Positions 42,911-54,996 of a stretch of 64,000 nucleotides of DNA are shown piece by piece (position 1 is the stretch's first letter; the number at the start of each line of letters is the position of its first letter). The position numbers were made by a program, and so were the translations under genes. Source of the DNA: JAJEEA01 sp965116765 (GTDB lineage Bacteria; Acidobacteriota; Vicinamibacteria; Vicinamibacterales; UBA8438); contig OZ220718.1 of the NCBI GenBank assembly GCA_965116765.1, positions 4,092,001 through 4,156,000 on the forward strand. Direction: 5' to 3'. Below the pieces are notes generated by a model. The model was given only the letters and a program-made list of their open reading frames with translations. It ran no database searches and was not told the DNA's origin.

Positions 42911-43237
42911 AGTCCCGCGATCCCATGGGAGGCGGAAATGTACCCATAGAGGCAGCTGCGGTCGACCGTCCGCAGACCCCGGTCCGGCCTTCGCCGTCGG
43001 CGACCATCGCGGCCGCGACTGCTCACCGTGGATCCTGGAATGGGGCGGACCGAGTTGGCCCGTACTGGACCCTGCAAAGGGTCGCCGTGTTCCGGTAACC
43101 CTTTTCTACAGGGCTATTTACCCTGGACGATGCTGCACGCGTTCGGGCTAGAATGGACGTATTGGAGTGGCCGTTGGTGGTGAAGCCCCGCGTCGCACAC
43201 GGACTCACCGGCTAGCCGGCCGCGACAGGACGGACGC
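42911..43237 (+). other. Intergenic region before the symporter
   Basis: There is no gene in these 327 bases. A CTAGAAT box at 43149-43155 with CTGGAC upstream could be the symporter promoter. No terminator hairpin with a T-run was seen after the porin. Confidence 0.4.
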
Positions 43238-45178
43238 GTGCATCCCGTCGACGCCCTCATCGTGCTGGCCTTCGTCGCCTACGCGGTCAGCGCGGGCGTC
43301 CGCCACCGCCGGCAGGCGTCGAAGAACCTCGACGAGTACTTCCTCGCGGGCCGGACCCTGCCGGGGTGGAAGGCCGGCCTCAGCATGGCGGCGACGCAGT
43401 TCGCGGCCGACACCCCGCTGCTCGTCACCGGCATCATCGCCACCGCGGGCATCTTCGGGCTGTGGCAGCTCTGGATCTTCGGCGTCACCTTCCTTCTCCT
43501 CGGGTTCGTGCTGGCCGGGGCGTGGCGCCGGGCCGGGGTGGTGACCGACGCCGAGCTGACCGAGGTGCGCTACGGCGGCGCGCCGGCGGCGGCGCTGCGC
43601 GGCGTCAAGGCGCTCTACTTCGGCACCGTCATCAACTGCGTCACCCTGGCCTGGGTGCTCTTCGCGGCCGCGAAGATCGCCGAGCCCTTCCTGCTGTGGC
43701 ACGCGTGGCTGCCCGCCGGGCTGTTCGAGCCGGTCGTGGCCCTCGTCGAGGCGATCGGCACGCCCCTCGCCATCGGGGGCGCCGGCGACCCCGAGGTGTG
43801 GGTCAAGACCGCCAACAACCTGCTGTCGCTGGTCCTGATCCTCGCCGTCGTGGCGTTCTACTCGGCCACCGGGGGGCTGCGCGGGGTGGTCGCCACCGAC
43901 ATGGGGCAGATCGCGGTCATGGGCGCGGGCACGGTGGCGTTCGCGGCGTTCGTGGTGGCCGAGGCGGGCGGCCTCGGCGCGCTGCCCGGGCGGGTGCAGG
44001 AGACGTTCGCGGCGGGCGGGCCGGGCGGCATCCGGCCCGACGAGATCCTCGCGTTCACGCCGGGGCACGGCAAGGACGTCACCTTCACGGTCCTGTCGCT
44101 GCTGGGGCTGCTGTGGCTCATCAACGCGGTGTCGGACGGCAGCGGCTACCTCGCCCAGCGGTCGATGGCGTGCCGCACGGACCGCGACGCGAAGACCGCG
44201 GCGGTGGTGTTCACGTTCGCGCAGGTGCTGGTGCGCAGCCTGCTGTGGCTGCCGCTGGGGGTGGGGCTGCTGGTGCTGTTTCCCCCCGACCCGGGGCTGG
44301 CCCCGGGCTTCGTGCAGGCCGACCGCGAGGCCACCTACGTCCGCGGCATGGCCGAGCTGCTGCCGGCCGGGGTGCGCGGCCTCATGCTGACGGGCATGCT
44401 CGCGGCCCTCGCCTCGACCGTCGACACCCACCTCAACTGGGGCGCCTCGTACTGGACCAACGACATCTACAAGCGGTTCATCTGCCGGGCGTGGCTGGGG
44501 ACCGAGCCGAGCGGCCGCGCCCTGGTGTGGGTGGCCCGCGCCGCCGCGGTGCTGACCCTGGTGATCGCCCTCGGCATCATGACCCGGCTCACGTCCATCA
44601 ACCAGGCGTGGCAGATCAACCTGCTGTTCGGGGCGGGCCTCGGGGTGGTGCTGGTGCTGCGCTGGATCTGGTGGCGGATGAACGCGTGGGCCGAGATTGC
44701 CGCGATGGTGGTATCGTGCGCGGTAGCCCCGCTGCTCATCTTCTTTCTGGACGACGGTCAGCAGCCGTTGCGGCTGCTGCTGGCGGCGGCGGCCTCGACG
44801 GCGGCGGCGCTGGCCGCGATTCGCTTCACGGCGCCCGAGGACCCGGCGCGGCTGGCCGCGTTCTACCGGCGCGTGCGGCCGGTCGGCTTCTGGGGGCCGG
44901 TGGCCCGCGCGGTCGACGGCGCCGGGGCCGGCGCGGAGGACGGGGCGCGGCGGCTCGGGCGCGCCGTGGCGGCCATGGCGCTGTGCTCGGCGACCCTGTT
45001 CTGCCTGCTCGTCGGGCTCGGGACGTGGCTGGTGGGCAGCCCGGCCCCGGACTGGATTCCCGCGCGCCCGCTCTGGATCGGCGGGCTGCTCGTCGTCGGG
45101 TTGGCGCTGTGCCCGGTGTGGTACCGGTTCGGGTACAAACCGTCCTCTGACGCGGTGCAGGCCGGGCCGGCAACCTGA
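43238..45178 (+). CDS. Sodium:solute symporter (SSS family)
   Basis: A 646-residue membrane protein with about 14 predicted helices. The SSS pattern is clear: RRQASKNLDEYFLAGRTLPG followed by SMAATQFAADTPLLVTG near the N-terminus, GSGYLAQRSMACRTDRDAKT in the middle, and MLAALASTVDTHLNWGASYW with NDIYKRF (sodium-site region). It imports an organic solute with sodium across the inner membrane; the substrate is not predictable. GTG 43238 is used. The tolC gene follows after 44 bases, but a shared function is not evident. Confidence 0.92.
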   Translation: MHPVDALIVLAFVAYAVSAGVRHRRQASKNLDEYFLAGRTLPGWKAGLSMAATQFAADTPLLVTGIIATAGIFGLWQLWIFGVTFLLLGFVLAGAWRRAGVVTDAELTEVRYGGAPAAALRGVKALYFGTVINCVTLAWVLFAAAKIAEPFLLWHAWLPAGLFEPVVALVEAIGTPLAIGGAGDPEVWVKTANNLLSLVLILAVVAFYSATGGLRGVVATDMGQIAVMGAGTVAFAAFVVAEAGGLGALPGRVQETFAAGGPGGIRPDEILAFTPGHGKDVTFTVLSLLGLLWLINAVSDGSGYLAQRSMACRTDRDAKTAAVVFTFAQVLVRSLLWLPLGVGLLVLFPPDPGLAPGFVQADREATYVRGMAELLPAGVRGLMLTGMLAALASTVDTHLNWGASYWTNDIYKRFICRAWLGTEPSGRALVWVARAAAVLTLVIALGIMTRLTSINQAWQINLLFGAGLGVVLVLRWIWWRMNAWAEIAAMVVSCAVAPLLIFFLDDGQQPLRLLLAAAASTAAALAAIRFTAPEDPARLAAFYRRVRPVGFWGPVARAVDGAGAGAEDGARRLGRAVAAMALCSATLFCLLVGLGTWLVGSPAPDWIPARPLWIGGLLVVGLALCPVWYRFGYKPSSDAVQAGPAT

Positions 45179-45222
45179 CGCCCGCGCGTCGGCGGCGGGC
45201 GGCGACGGCAGGAGACGACGAT

Positions 45223-46443
45223 ATGGCTCGACGGTGGGTGCTGGCCGGTCTGTGCGCGGCGATCGCGTCGCCGGGCGCCGCACAGCCGCTGACCGAGGCC
45301 GGGGCGGTGGCGCGGATGCGGGCGGAGTACACGCACGTGACCGCGCTGCGGCTCGGGGTGCGCGAGCTCGAGGCGGACGCCCGCGAACGGACCCTGGTCG
45401 CCAACCCGGCCGTCGCGTACACGCGCGAGGAGGCCGGCGCCGTCGTCGACGACTTTCTGCTCGTGAGCCAGGAGCTGCCCCTGTGGGGGCGGCGGGGGTT
45501 GCTGGGCGAGGCGGCCGGGCGCGGGGTCGCGGCCCGTTCGGCCGACGCCGACGCCCGCCTGCTGGCCATCGAGGCCGAGTTGCGCCTGGTGTTCACCGAT
45601 CTCCTGCTCGCTCAGGAACGGGTGCAGTCGCTCGAGGCCGGCGTAGTGCGGCTCGACGCGCTGATTGCGGTGCTGCGGACGCGCGAGGAGGAGGGCGAGG
45701 GCTCGCGGTTCGACCGGCTGCGGGCCGAGCGCGAGGTGGCGGAGGTCGACGCCGACCTCGCGCTGGCCGGCATCGACCGGCGGCGGGCGCAGGCGCGGCT
45801 CGCCGCCTTCTTCGCCGCGGGGACCGACCCCGACGGGCTTGCCGCGGCGGGCCGTCTCGACGACCTTCCGGCCCCGCCGGTCCTCGCCCCCGCGGCTGGC
45901 GGGACGCCCGAACGCCGCCCGGACTATCGGGCGCTCGGCCTGGAGGGGGAGCGGTGGGGGGCCGAGGAGCGCGCGGCGCGGCGCCTGCGGCTGCCTTCCG
46001 CCCAGCTCACCGGGGGCATGAAGCGCAGCGGCGTGCTCGGGGCGATGGAGAGCGGGTTCGTGTTCGGCGCCTCGCTGTCGGTGCCGGTCTTCAATCGCGG
46101 CCAGGCGCAGGCGGCGCGGGCGGCGGCGGCCGGCGCGCGTGTCGAGGCCGAGCGCCGCAGCCTCGCCGCCCGTATCGCGGCCGAGGTCCACGCCGCCTCG
46201 GCCGCGGCGGCCGGCGCCCGCGAGCTGGCCGACCGCTATCGCGAGGACTCGGTGGCGCGCGCGGCCGAGCTCGTGGCCATCGCGACCGCGGGCTACGAGG
46301 AGGGCGAGTTCGGCATCCTGGAGCTGCTCGACGCCCATCGGGTCGCCCTGAGCGCCGAGCTGCGGTCGCTCGAGCTGTCGGCGGCGGCGCGTCGGGCCGC
46401 CGTCGAGCTCGACCGCGCTTCGGGGCGGGAGTTGACGCCGTGA
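45223..46443 (+). CDS. TolC-family outer-membrane efflux protein (CusC/CzcC-like)
   Basis: A 406-residue OEP-domain protein with a short signal peptide (WVLAGLCAAIASPGAAQ) and long alpha-helical hairpins (YTHVTALRLGVRELEADARE, EERVQSLEAGVV-like heptads). It forms the outer-membrane exit duct of the RND pump encoded next. AGGAGA precedes ATG 45223. Its last 17 codons are repeated several times in the following 330 bases. Confidence 0.9.
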   Translation: MARRWVLAGLCAAIASPGAAQPLTEAGAVARMRAEYTHVTALRLGVRELEADARERTLVANPAVAYTREEAGAVVDDFLLVSQELPLWGRRGLLGEAAGRGVAARSADADARLLAIEAELRLVFTDLLLAQERVQSLEAGVVRLDALIAVLRTREEEGEGSRFDRLRAEREVAEVDADLALAGIDRRRAQARLAAFFAAGTDPDGLAAAGRLDDLPAPPVLAPAAGGTPERRPDYRALGLEGERWGAEERAARRLRLPSAQLTGGMKRSGVLGAMESGFVFGASLSVPVFNRGQAQAARAAAAGARVEAERRSLAARIAAEVHAASAAAAGARELADRYREDSVARAAELVAIATAGYEEGEFGILELLDAHRVALSAELRSLELSAAARRAAVELDRASGRELTP

Positions 46444-46769
46444 GCCGCGGGCGGCCGGCGCCGGGCCCCCGTCGAGCTGGACAGTGTGTCGGGGCGGGAG
46501 TTGACGCCGTGAGCCGCGGGCGGCGGGTGCCGGGCCCCCGTCGAGCTGGACGGTGTGTCGGGGCGGGAGTTGACGCCGTGAGCCGCGGAGCGGCGCGGGC
46601 GCCGGGCCCCGTCGAGCTGGATGGCGGGGCGGGAGATGTCGCCGTGCTGTCGGCGACGGCGCCCGGGCCGCGATCGACCGTGTGTCGGGGCGGGAAGCGA
46701 CGCCATGAGCTGTCGCGCGCGTCGGGCCGCGATTGAGTTCGGCCGTGTGTCGGAGCGGGAGAAGACGCC
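46392..46769 (+). repeat. Tandem array of the tolC end / adaptor start, about six copies
   Basis: Imperfect units of about 61-69 bp contain GTCGAGCTGGAC, GTGTGTCGGGGCGGGAG and GACGCCGTGAG. Their shared GGGGCGGGAG block occurs near 46421, 46490, 46559, 46625, 46686 and 46751. The first copy is the coding end of tolC and the last supplies GGAGAAGACGCC and the ATG of the adaptor gene. The middle copies are non-coding. Confidence 0.92.
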
Positions 46770-48329
46770 ATGAGGAACAGCAGGCACGCAACAGGCTGGC
46801 TGGCGACGGCGGTGTTGCTGTCGGCGGACGCAGCGGTGCTCTCGGCGTGCGGCTCCGCGCCGCCGGCGGAGGTGGAGGCGGCAGAGGGGCCGGCCCCGGT
46901 CGTGGTGAGCCAGTGGACCGACCGCAGCGAGCTGTTCGTCGAGTTTCCGCCCCTCGTCGCGGGGGCCACGAGCCGGTTCGCCATCCACTTCACCGACCTC
47001 GCCACCTTCGCGCCGCTGCGCGAGGGACGCGCGACGGTGCGCCTGACCGGCGCGCGGGTCGAGGAGTTCGAGGTCGACGAGCCGGGAAGCCCCGGCATCT
47101 TCGGGGTCGACGTCACCCCCGCCGCCGCCGGCCGCGCCCGGCTCGAGCTGCTGCTCGACGCGGCGGCGGTGCAGGACCGGCACGACCTCGGCGAGGTCCG
47201 GGTGCTGACGGCGGCGGAGGCGGCGGCGCTGCCGCCCGCGGCCGAGGAGGAGGACGGCACCGTCCCCTTCCTCAAGGAGCAGCAGTGGTCGCTCGACTTC
47301 GCGACGGCCGCGGCCCGCCGCCGGTCGATGGCCGACAGCATCGACATCCCGGCCCAGATCCAGCCGCGCACCGGCGGGGAGGCCGAGGTGACGAGCCCGG
47401 TGGCGGGCCGCCTCGCCGCCGACCTGCCGCCCCGGCCGGTGGGGTCCGTCGTGGGCCGCGGCGACGCCCTGGCCCAGGTCGTTCCCCGCAGCGAGCACGC
47501 CGACGACCGCCCCGCCCTCGAGCTCGCGGTGGCCGAGGCCCGCGACGCCCTCGAGCTGGCGCGGGCCGAGCACGCGCGGGTCGAGCGGCTGGTCGAGGTC
47601 GGCGCGCTGCCTGCCCGCCGCCGGCTCGAGGCGCGGCTCGCGTCGCAGACGGCCGAGGCCCGGATGACGGCGGCCGAGGCCCACCTCGCCCAGCTCGACT
47701 CGACGCGCCGGGGCGAAGGAGAGGGCACGGCGGACACGCGGTTCGTGCTGCGCGCGCCGATGGGCGGCGTCGTCGCGGAGTCGGGGGCGACCCCCGGGGC
47801 CAGCGTCGACGAGGGCGCGCGGCTGTTCAAGCTGATCGCGGTCGACCGCGTCCACGTCGTCGGGGCGCTGCCCGAGGCGGCCCTGCCGCGCCTCGACGAC
47901 CTCGCCGCGGCCGAGCTCGAGGTGCCGGGGGGCGGGGACCCGCTGCCCCTCGACCGGCTCGTGTCGGTGGGGCGCGTGGTCGACGCCGACACCCGCACCG
48001 TCCCCATCATCTACGCGCTCGCGAACCCGGACCGCAGGCTCGCCATCGGCCAGGCCGTCACCCTCCGCGTGTTCGGCGCCTCGAGGACCGCCGCCGTCAC
48101 CGTGCCCGCGAGCGCCATCGTCGACGACGCCGGCCAACCGGTGGTCTTCGTCCAGGTCGGCGGCGAGAGCTTCGAGCGGCGCCCGGTCAGGCTCGGCCAC
48201 CGCGAGGGCGCGGACGTCCAGGTGATCGGCGACGTGGCGGCGGGCGACCGGGTGGTCACGATGGGGGCGCCGCTCATCCGCCTGGCGGCGCTGTCGCCGC
48301 AGGTGCCGGCCCACGGGCACACGCACTGA
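46770..48329 (+). CDS. RND efflux periplasmic adaptor (CusB-like lipoprotein)
   Basis: A 519-residue membrane-fusion protein. The lipoprotein signal ends LSACGS (Cys about residue 27). An N-terminal extra beta domain (residues 35-150, FVEFPPLVAGATSRFAIHFT) resembles the CusB-type 'efflux adaptor N-terminal' module. The barrel-sandwich and helical hairpin (ELAVAEARDALELARAEHAR) follow, then FVLRAPMGGVVAESGATPG and the membrane-proximal domain. The protein ends in HGHTH, a possible metal-binding tail. It links the RND pump to the TolC duct. The stop region is copied downstream. Confidence 0.9.
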   Translation: MRNSRHATGWLATAVLLSADAAVLSACGSAPPAEVEAAEGPAPVVVSQWTDRSELFVEFPPLVAGATSRFAIHFTDLATFAPLREGRATVRLTGARVEEFEVDEPGSPGIFGVDVTPAAAGRARLELLLDAAAVQDRHDLGEVRVLTAAEAAALPPAAEEEDGTVPFLKEQQWSLDFATAAARRRSMADSIDIPAQIQPRTGGEAEVTSPVAGRLAADLPPRPVGSVVGRGDALAQVVPRSEHADDRPALELAVAEARDALELARAEHARVERLVEVGALPARRRLEARLASQTAEARMTAAEAHLAQLDSTRRGEGEGTADTRFVLRAPMGGVVAESGATPGASVDEGARLFKLIAVDRVHVVGALPEAALPRLDDLAAAELEVPGGGDPLPLDRLVSVGRVVDADTRTVPIIYALANPDRRLAIGQAVTLRVFGASRTAAVTVPASAIVDDAGQPVVFVQVGGESFERRPVRLGHREGADVQVIGDVAAGDRVVTMGAPLIRLAALSPQVPAHGHTH

Positions 48330-48511
48330 CGGCGGACGGGCCGGTTGCGGCGCTCTCGCCGCGGTCGCCGGCCCACGGGCACACGCACTGACGGCGGACG
48401 GGCCGGTTGCGGCGCTCTCGCCGCGGTCGCCGGCCCACGGGCGCACGCATTGACGCCGGACGGGCCGGCTGCGGCGCTGCCGCGGGTGCCGGCCCACAGG
48501 AAACCGCACCG
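48294..48511 (+). repeat. 62-bp tandem array between adaptor and pump genes
   Basis: The block GCCGGCCCACGGGCACACGC, followed by CTGACGGCGGACGGGCCGG, starts at 48305, 48367 and 48429 (62 bp apart), with a partial copy at 48488. The first copy contains the adaptor's stop codon and the last runs into the CusA start. A 62-bp unit is not a multiple of three, so each copy shifts frame. Confidence 0.95.
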
Positions 48512-51607
<3,096 letters not shown>

Positions 51608-51693
51608 AGATCAAGGCAGGACATCGACCAGTCCGGCGTCGATGATCCTGCGATCCGGTCGAGGTCCCTCGGTCGAGAGTCGAGGCGCCACAG

Positions 51694-52632
51694 CTACGCC
51701 GGCGACCCGCTCGACAACGACGTTGGTCGCAGCGGGACGACATCCTGCCGTGCCGCGATGTGCTCGGGGCGGGGCGCGTGCCCGCAGTACGGTTCCGTCA
51801 ACGAGTTCTCGACGCTGTTGTAGACGAAGAAGACGTTCGTGCGCGGAAAGGGCGAGATGTTCGAGTTCGATCCGTGCATGGTGTTGCACTCGAAGAAGAC
51901 GGCCCGGCCGGCCGGCCCGGTGGGCGCGGCGATGCCGCCCGCCTGCGCCAGGCGGTCCAGACTCGCCGGATCGGGCACGCCGTACTCCTGCTTCCGGAGC
52001 GACTGCCGGTAGTGGTCGCGCGGTGTCTCTCCCACGCAGGCCACGTAGGTCCTGTGCGATCCCGGAATGAGCATGAGCGGGCCGTTGAACGGGTGGTTGT
52101 CGGTCAGCGCAAGCGAGACGCTGAGCGCGCGCATGCGCGGCATGCCGTCCTCGACATGCCAGGTCTCGAAGTCCGAATGCCAGTAGAACTCCTTGCCGAC
52201 GAATCCCGGCTTCAGGTTCACGCGCGACTGGTGCAGGTAGACCTCGCTGCCCAGGATCTGACGCGCGACATCGAGCAGCCGCCGGTCGCGCGCCAGGCGC
52301 GCGAACAGCGGGCTGAGCGCATGGATGCGGAAGATCGACCGCACCGCGTCGCTCGACGGCTCCGTAATCGTCTCCTCGGCGTCGCGGAGGGTTCCGCCGG
52401 CGACGAGCCGGGACAACTCGGCGGTGAGCGCCGCGACCTCCTCTTCGTCCAGGATCGGCTCCGACAGATAGCCGTTGGACTCGTAGAACGCAATCCGGTC
52501 TCTCGAGAGGCGGTCGGTGACGGGCCCGTCCGGGTAGAGCACGGGCTCGACGCGGGGGATCAGCCGGGGGCGCGGCGCCACGCGCGACGGATAGCGGTCT
52601 TCGCGGATGGCCGTGGACGGGTTGCTATGCAC
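51694..52632 (-). CDS. ectD: Ectoine hydroxylase
   Basis: A 312-residue Fe(II)/2-oxoglutarate dioxygenase of the phytanoyl-CoA hydroxylase superfamily. The EctD signature is present: VYLHQSRVNLKPGFVGKEFY, then WHSDFETWHVEDGMPRMRAL with the HxD iron ligands, and FFECNTMHGSNSNISPFPRT with the distal His. It converts ectoine to 5-hydroxyectoine. Its GTG start overlaps the ectC stop, so it is translated as the fourth gene of ectABCD. Confidence 0.96.
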   Translation of the reverse strand: MHSNPSTAIREDRYPSRVAPRPRLIPRVEPVLYPDGPVTDRLSRDRIAFYESNGYLSEPILDEEEVAALTAELSRLVAGGTLRDAEETITEPSSDAVRSIFRIHALSPLFARLARDRRLLDVARQILGSEVYLHQSRVNLKPGFVGKEFYWHSDFETWHVEDGMPRMRALSVSLALTDNHPFNGPLMLIPGSHRTYVACVGETPRDHYRQSLRKQEYGVPDPASLDRLAQAGGIAAPTGPAGRAVFFECNTMHGSNSNISPFPRTNVFFVYNSVENSLTEPYCGHAPRPEHIAARQDVVPLRPTSLSSGSPA

Positions 52633-53026
52633 CGGGCGCGATCTCCTCTGCCGTCGTCGGATAGGCGCCGTCCTCGTCGTGCACTTCCCTGCCCAGCAGC
52701 GGCGGGTTGAACACGCACACCATCCGCATGCGGGTCGTCGCGCGCAGGACGTGCCGGTCGTGCCGGTCGAGCGCGTACAGGGTGCCGGGGCGCAGTTGGT
52801 GCACCGTGCCGTCCTCGGTCTCCACCTGGCCCTCTCCCTCCACGCAGTACACGGCTTCCAGGTGGTGGCGATAGCACATCGGCGTCGCGGTGCCCGCCCG
52901 GATGGTCGTCACGTGCAGGGAGAACCCCATGCCGTCGGCCTTGAGCAGCAGCCGGGTGCTCTCCCAGTTGGCGGCGGTCACCCGCCGCTCCGTCCGCTCC
53001 GCCTCCTCGAGGTGTCGGACGATCAT
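52625..53026 (-). CDS. ectC: L-ectoine synthase
   Basis: A 133-residue cupin, the usual EctC length. IVRHLEEAERTERRV at the start, SFSLHV-like GMGFSLHVTTIRAGT, then CYRHHLEAVYCVEGEGQVE with metal and substrate ligands. It closes N-gamma-acetyl-diaminobutyrate to ectoine. Its ATG overlaps the ectB stop (53023-53026) and its stop overlaps ectD. Confidence 0.96.
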   Translation of the reverse strand: MIVRHLEEAERTERRVTAANWESTRLLLKADGMGFSLHVTTIRAGTATPMCYRHHLEAVYCVEGEGQVETEDGTVHQLRPGTLYALDRHDRHVLRATTRMRMVCVFNPPLLGREVHDEDGAYPTTAEEIAPGA

Positions 53027-54315
53027 GCGCCGACTCCGGCCAGCGCGCCGCTCGCGGCCGCCTCGCGGTCGAGCGTCCCGGCGACGCTCCGCTCCAGGAT
53101 GTCGAGCCCGCGCTCGAGATCGGCGTCGCCGATCGTCAGCGGGCAGAGGCACTTGATCACCTGGCCCTCTGCGCCGGAGGTCTCGATGATGAGCCCCTGC
53201 TCGAAGCTCGCCGCCGAGATGCGGGTGGCGCGTGCCCCGGTCGAGCAGTCGAGACCCTGCATCAGGCCGCGCCCGCGCACCGTGAGCCGCGCGTCCTGAT
53301 CCCGGGTCGCGATGTCGCCCAGCCTGGTCCTCACGCGCTGCGCCTTGCGTTCTACCGCGTCACGCAACCGGTCGTCGCGCCAGTACGACGCCAGCGTCTG
53401 CGTCGCGGTCACGAACGCGAGGTTGTTGCCGCGAAACGTGCCGTTGTGCTCGCCGGGCTGCCAGGTGTCGAGCTCCGGCTTCAGCAGCAGGAGCGAGAAC
53501 GGCAGCCCGTAGCCGCTCAGCGACTTCGACAGCGTCACGAGGTCCGGCGACAGCCCGGCCGCCTCGAAGCTGAAGAAGGGGCCCGTGCGGCCGCACCCGG
53601 CCTGAATGTCGTCGACGATCAGCAGCATGCCGTGCCGGCGGCAGACCCGTTCCAGATTGCGGAGCCAGGTCGACCGGGCGGCGTTGAGCCCCCCCTCGCC
53701 CTGCACCGTCTCGACGATGACGGCGGCCGGCCGGTCGACGCCGCTGCCGCGGTCCGAGAGCACGCGGTCGAGGTACTGCGTGGTGTCGACGTCGGAGCCC
53801 AGATAACCGTCGTAGGGCACGAAGGTCACCCCGCTCGTCGCGACGCCGGCGGCGCCGCGGTAGTGCACGTTCCCCGTGGCGGCGACCGCTCCCAGCGTAA
53901 CCCCGTGGAAGCCGTTCGTGAAGGCGACGATCGTGGACCGGCCGGTCGCCTTGCGGGCGACCTTCAGCGCCGCTTCGACCGCGTTGGTCCCGGTCGGCCC
54001 GGTGAATTGGACGCGATAGCGCAACCCCCGCGGCTCGAGGACGGTCGTGCGGAAGCACTCGAGGAATCGGCGCTTCGCCTCGGTCGCCAGATCCAGCCCG
54101 TGCACGATCCCGTCCGATTCGATGTAGTCGAGCAGCACCCGCTTCAGCAGCGGGTTGTTGTGTCCGTAGTTGAGCGCCCCCGCGCCGCTGAGGAAGTCGA
54201 CGTACTCCTTGCCCGTTTCGTCGATCAGGGTCGCACCCTGTGCCCGCGAGAAGACGGCCGGGAAAGCCCGGCTGTAGCTCCGTACGCTCGATTCCAGCTC
54301 CGTGAAGACATTCAT
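53023..54315 (-). CDS. ectB: Diaminobutyrate-2-oxoglutarate transaminase
   Basis: A 430-residue class III aminotransferase. It opens VFTELESSVRSYSRAFPAVF, has LLIVDDIQAGCGRTGPFFSF for PLP stacking, and VTLSKSLSGYGLPFSLLLLK with the Schiff-base lysine (about residue 268). It makes L-2,4-diaminobutyrate from aspartate semialdehyde, the first ectoine step. ATG 54315 lies seven bases after the ectA stop; GGGAG lies upstream. Confidence 0.97.
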   Translation of the reverse strand: MNVFTELESSVRSYSRAFPAVFSRAQGATLIDETGKEYVDFLSGAGALNYGHNNPLLKRVLLDYIESDGIVHGLDLATEAKRRFLECFRTTVLEPRGLRYRVQFTGPTGTNAVEAALKVARKATGRSTIVAFTNGFHGVTLGAVAATGNVHYRGAAGVATSGVTFVPYDGYLGSDVDTTQYLDRVLSDRGSGVDRPAAVIVETVQGEGGLNAARSTWLRNLERVCRRHGMLLIVDDIQAGCGRTGPFFSFEAAGLSPDLVTLSKSLSGYGLPFSLLLLKPELDTWQPGEHNGTFRGNNLAFVTATQTLASYWRDDRLRDAVERKAQRVRTRLGDIATRDQDARLTVRGRGLMQGLDCSTGARATRISAASFEQGLIIETSGAEGQVIKCLCPLTIGDADLERGLDILERSVAGTLDREAAASGALAGVGA

Positions 54316-54322
54316 GGATTTC

Positions 54323-54919
54323 TCACTCCCGGGGTTCCGGCCCGGGGCCGAACGGTCCGATGCGCACCACGTGCTCAGGCTCGTGGGTACCGCCGAGGTC
54401 CGCGGAAGTGAAGCGGGGGCGCCGCTCGAGGCTTGCCCCCCGGTCGCGCGCCAGCGCGCTGAACAAGGCCCGGGAAGCCGTGTTCGAAGGCGTGACCGTG
54501 GCTTCGAGGTACCGCACCGCCCGGCAGGCCCGGCGATCGAGGATGGCGGCGAGCAGGCGGCGGGCGACGCCCTGTCCCCGGGTGGCAGGGTCGACGGCAA
54601 CCTGCCAGATGAAGAGGGTGGACGGCTCCGAGGGCACGAGGTAGCCCGAGACGAATCCCACGATTCGGCCCGCCCGCACCGCCACCGCGCAGGTAGCGGC
54701 GAAATGCGTGGCCAGCAACAGGTAGCAGTAGGTGGAGTTGGGATCGAGCACGCCGCAACGGCCGACCAGCGCGCAGATGGCGACGGCATCGGCGGCAACG
54801 GGCTCGCGACAGTGGACTGGAGAACCGACGGTCCGTCCCGCCGATGCGACGGTCACGCCGGTTCGGACGGCCGGTGGAGGGTCACCCCCTTGCTCGCGAT
54901 TGGTTCCCTCATGAATCAT
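54323..54919 (-). CDS. ectA: Diaminobutyrate acetyltransferase
   Basis: A 198-residue GNAT acetyltransferase. CGVLDPNSTYCYLLLATHFA is the EctA substrate region, and VDPATRGQGVARRLLAAILD binds acetyl-CoA. It acetylates 2,4-diaminobutyrate for EctC. ATG 54919 is used because it directly follows the promoter-like region; ATG 54940 would overlap it. It is first of the four ect genes and starts after the regulator gene on the same strand. Confidence 0.95.
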   Translation of the reverse strand: MIHEGTNREQGGDPPPAVRTGVTVASAGRTVGSPVHCREPVAADAVAICALVGRCGVLDPNSTYCYLLLATHFAATCAVAVRAGRIVGFVSGYLVPSEPSTLFIWQVAVDPATRGQGVARRLLAAILDRRACRAVRYLEATVTPSNTASRALFSALARDRGASLERRPRFTSADLGGTHEPEHVVRIGPFGPGPEPRE

Positions 54920-54933
54920 TTGCGCGCGAAAGT

Positions 54934-54942
54934 GTATCATAC
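54934..54942 (-). promoter_or_regulatory. ectA -10 box inside a small palindrome, candidate EctR site
   Basis: The minus strand reads CGTATGATAC, giving a TATGAT -10 (54941-54936) inside the near-perfect palindrome GTAT-G-ATAC, 15 bases before ectA. A related CGTATGCTAG (55649-55640) precedes ectR. Shared motifs at both promoters fit binding by the MarR-type regulator. No convincing -35 box was found. Confidence 0.4.
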
Positions 54943-54996
54943 GAAAGAAATGCCCGATGGTCGGGACAACACCCGTCGTGCCGTCCCCGACGACGG

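Noticed and set aside
46392..48511. Insertion sequence or integron cassettes in the efflux operon
   Set aside because: There is no transposase or integrase, and the repeats derive from the flanking gene ends themselves.
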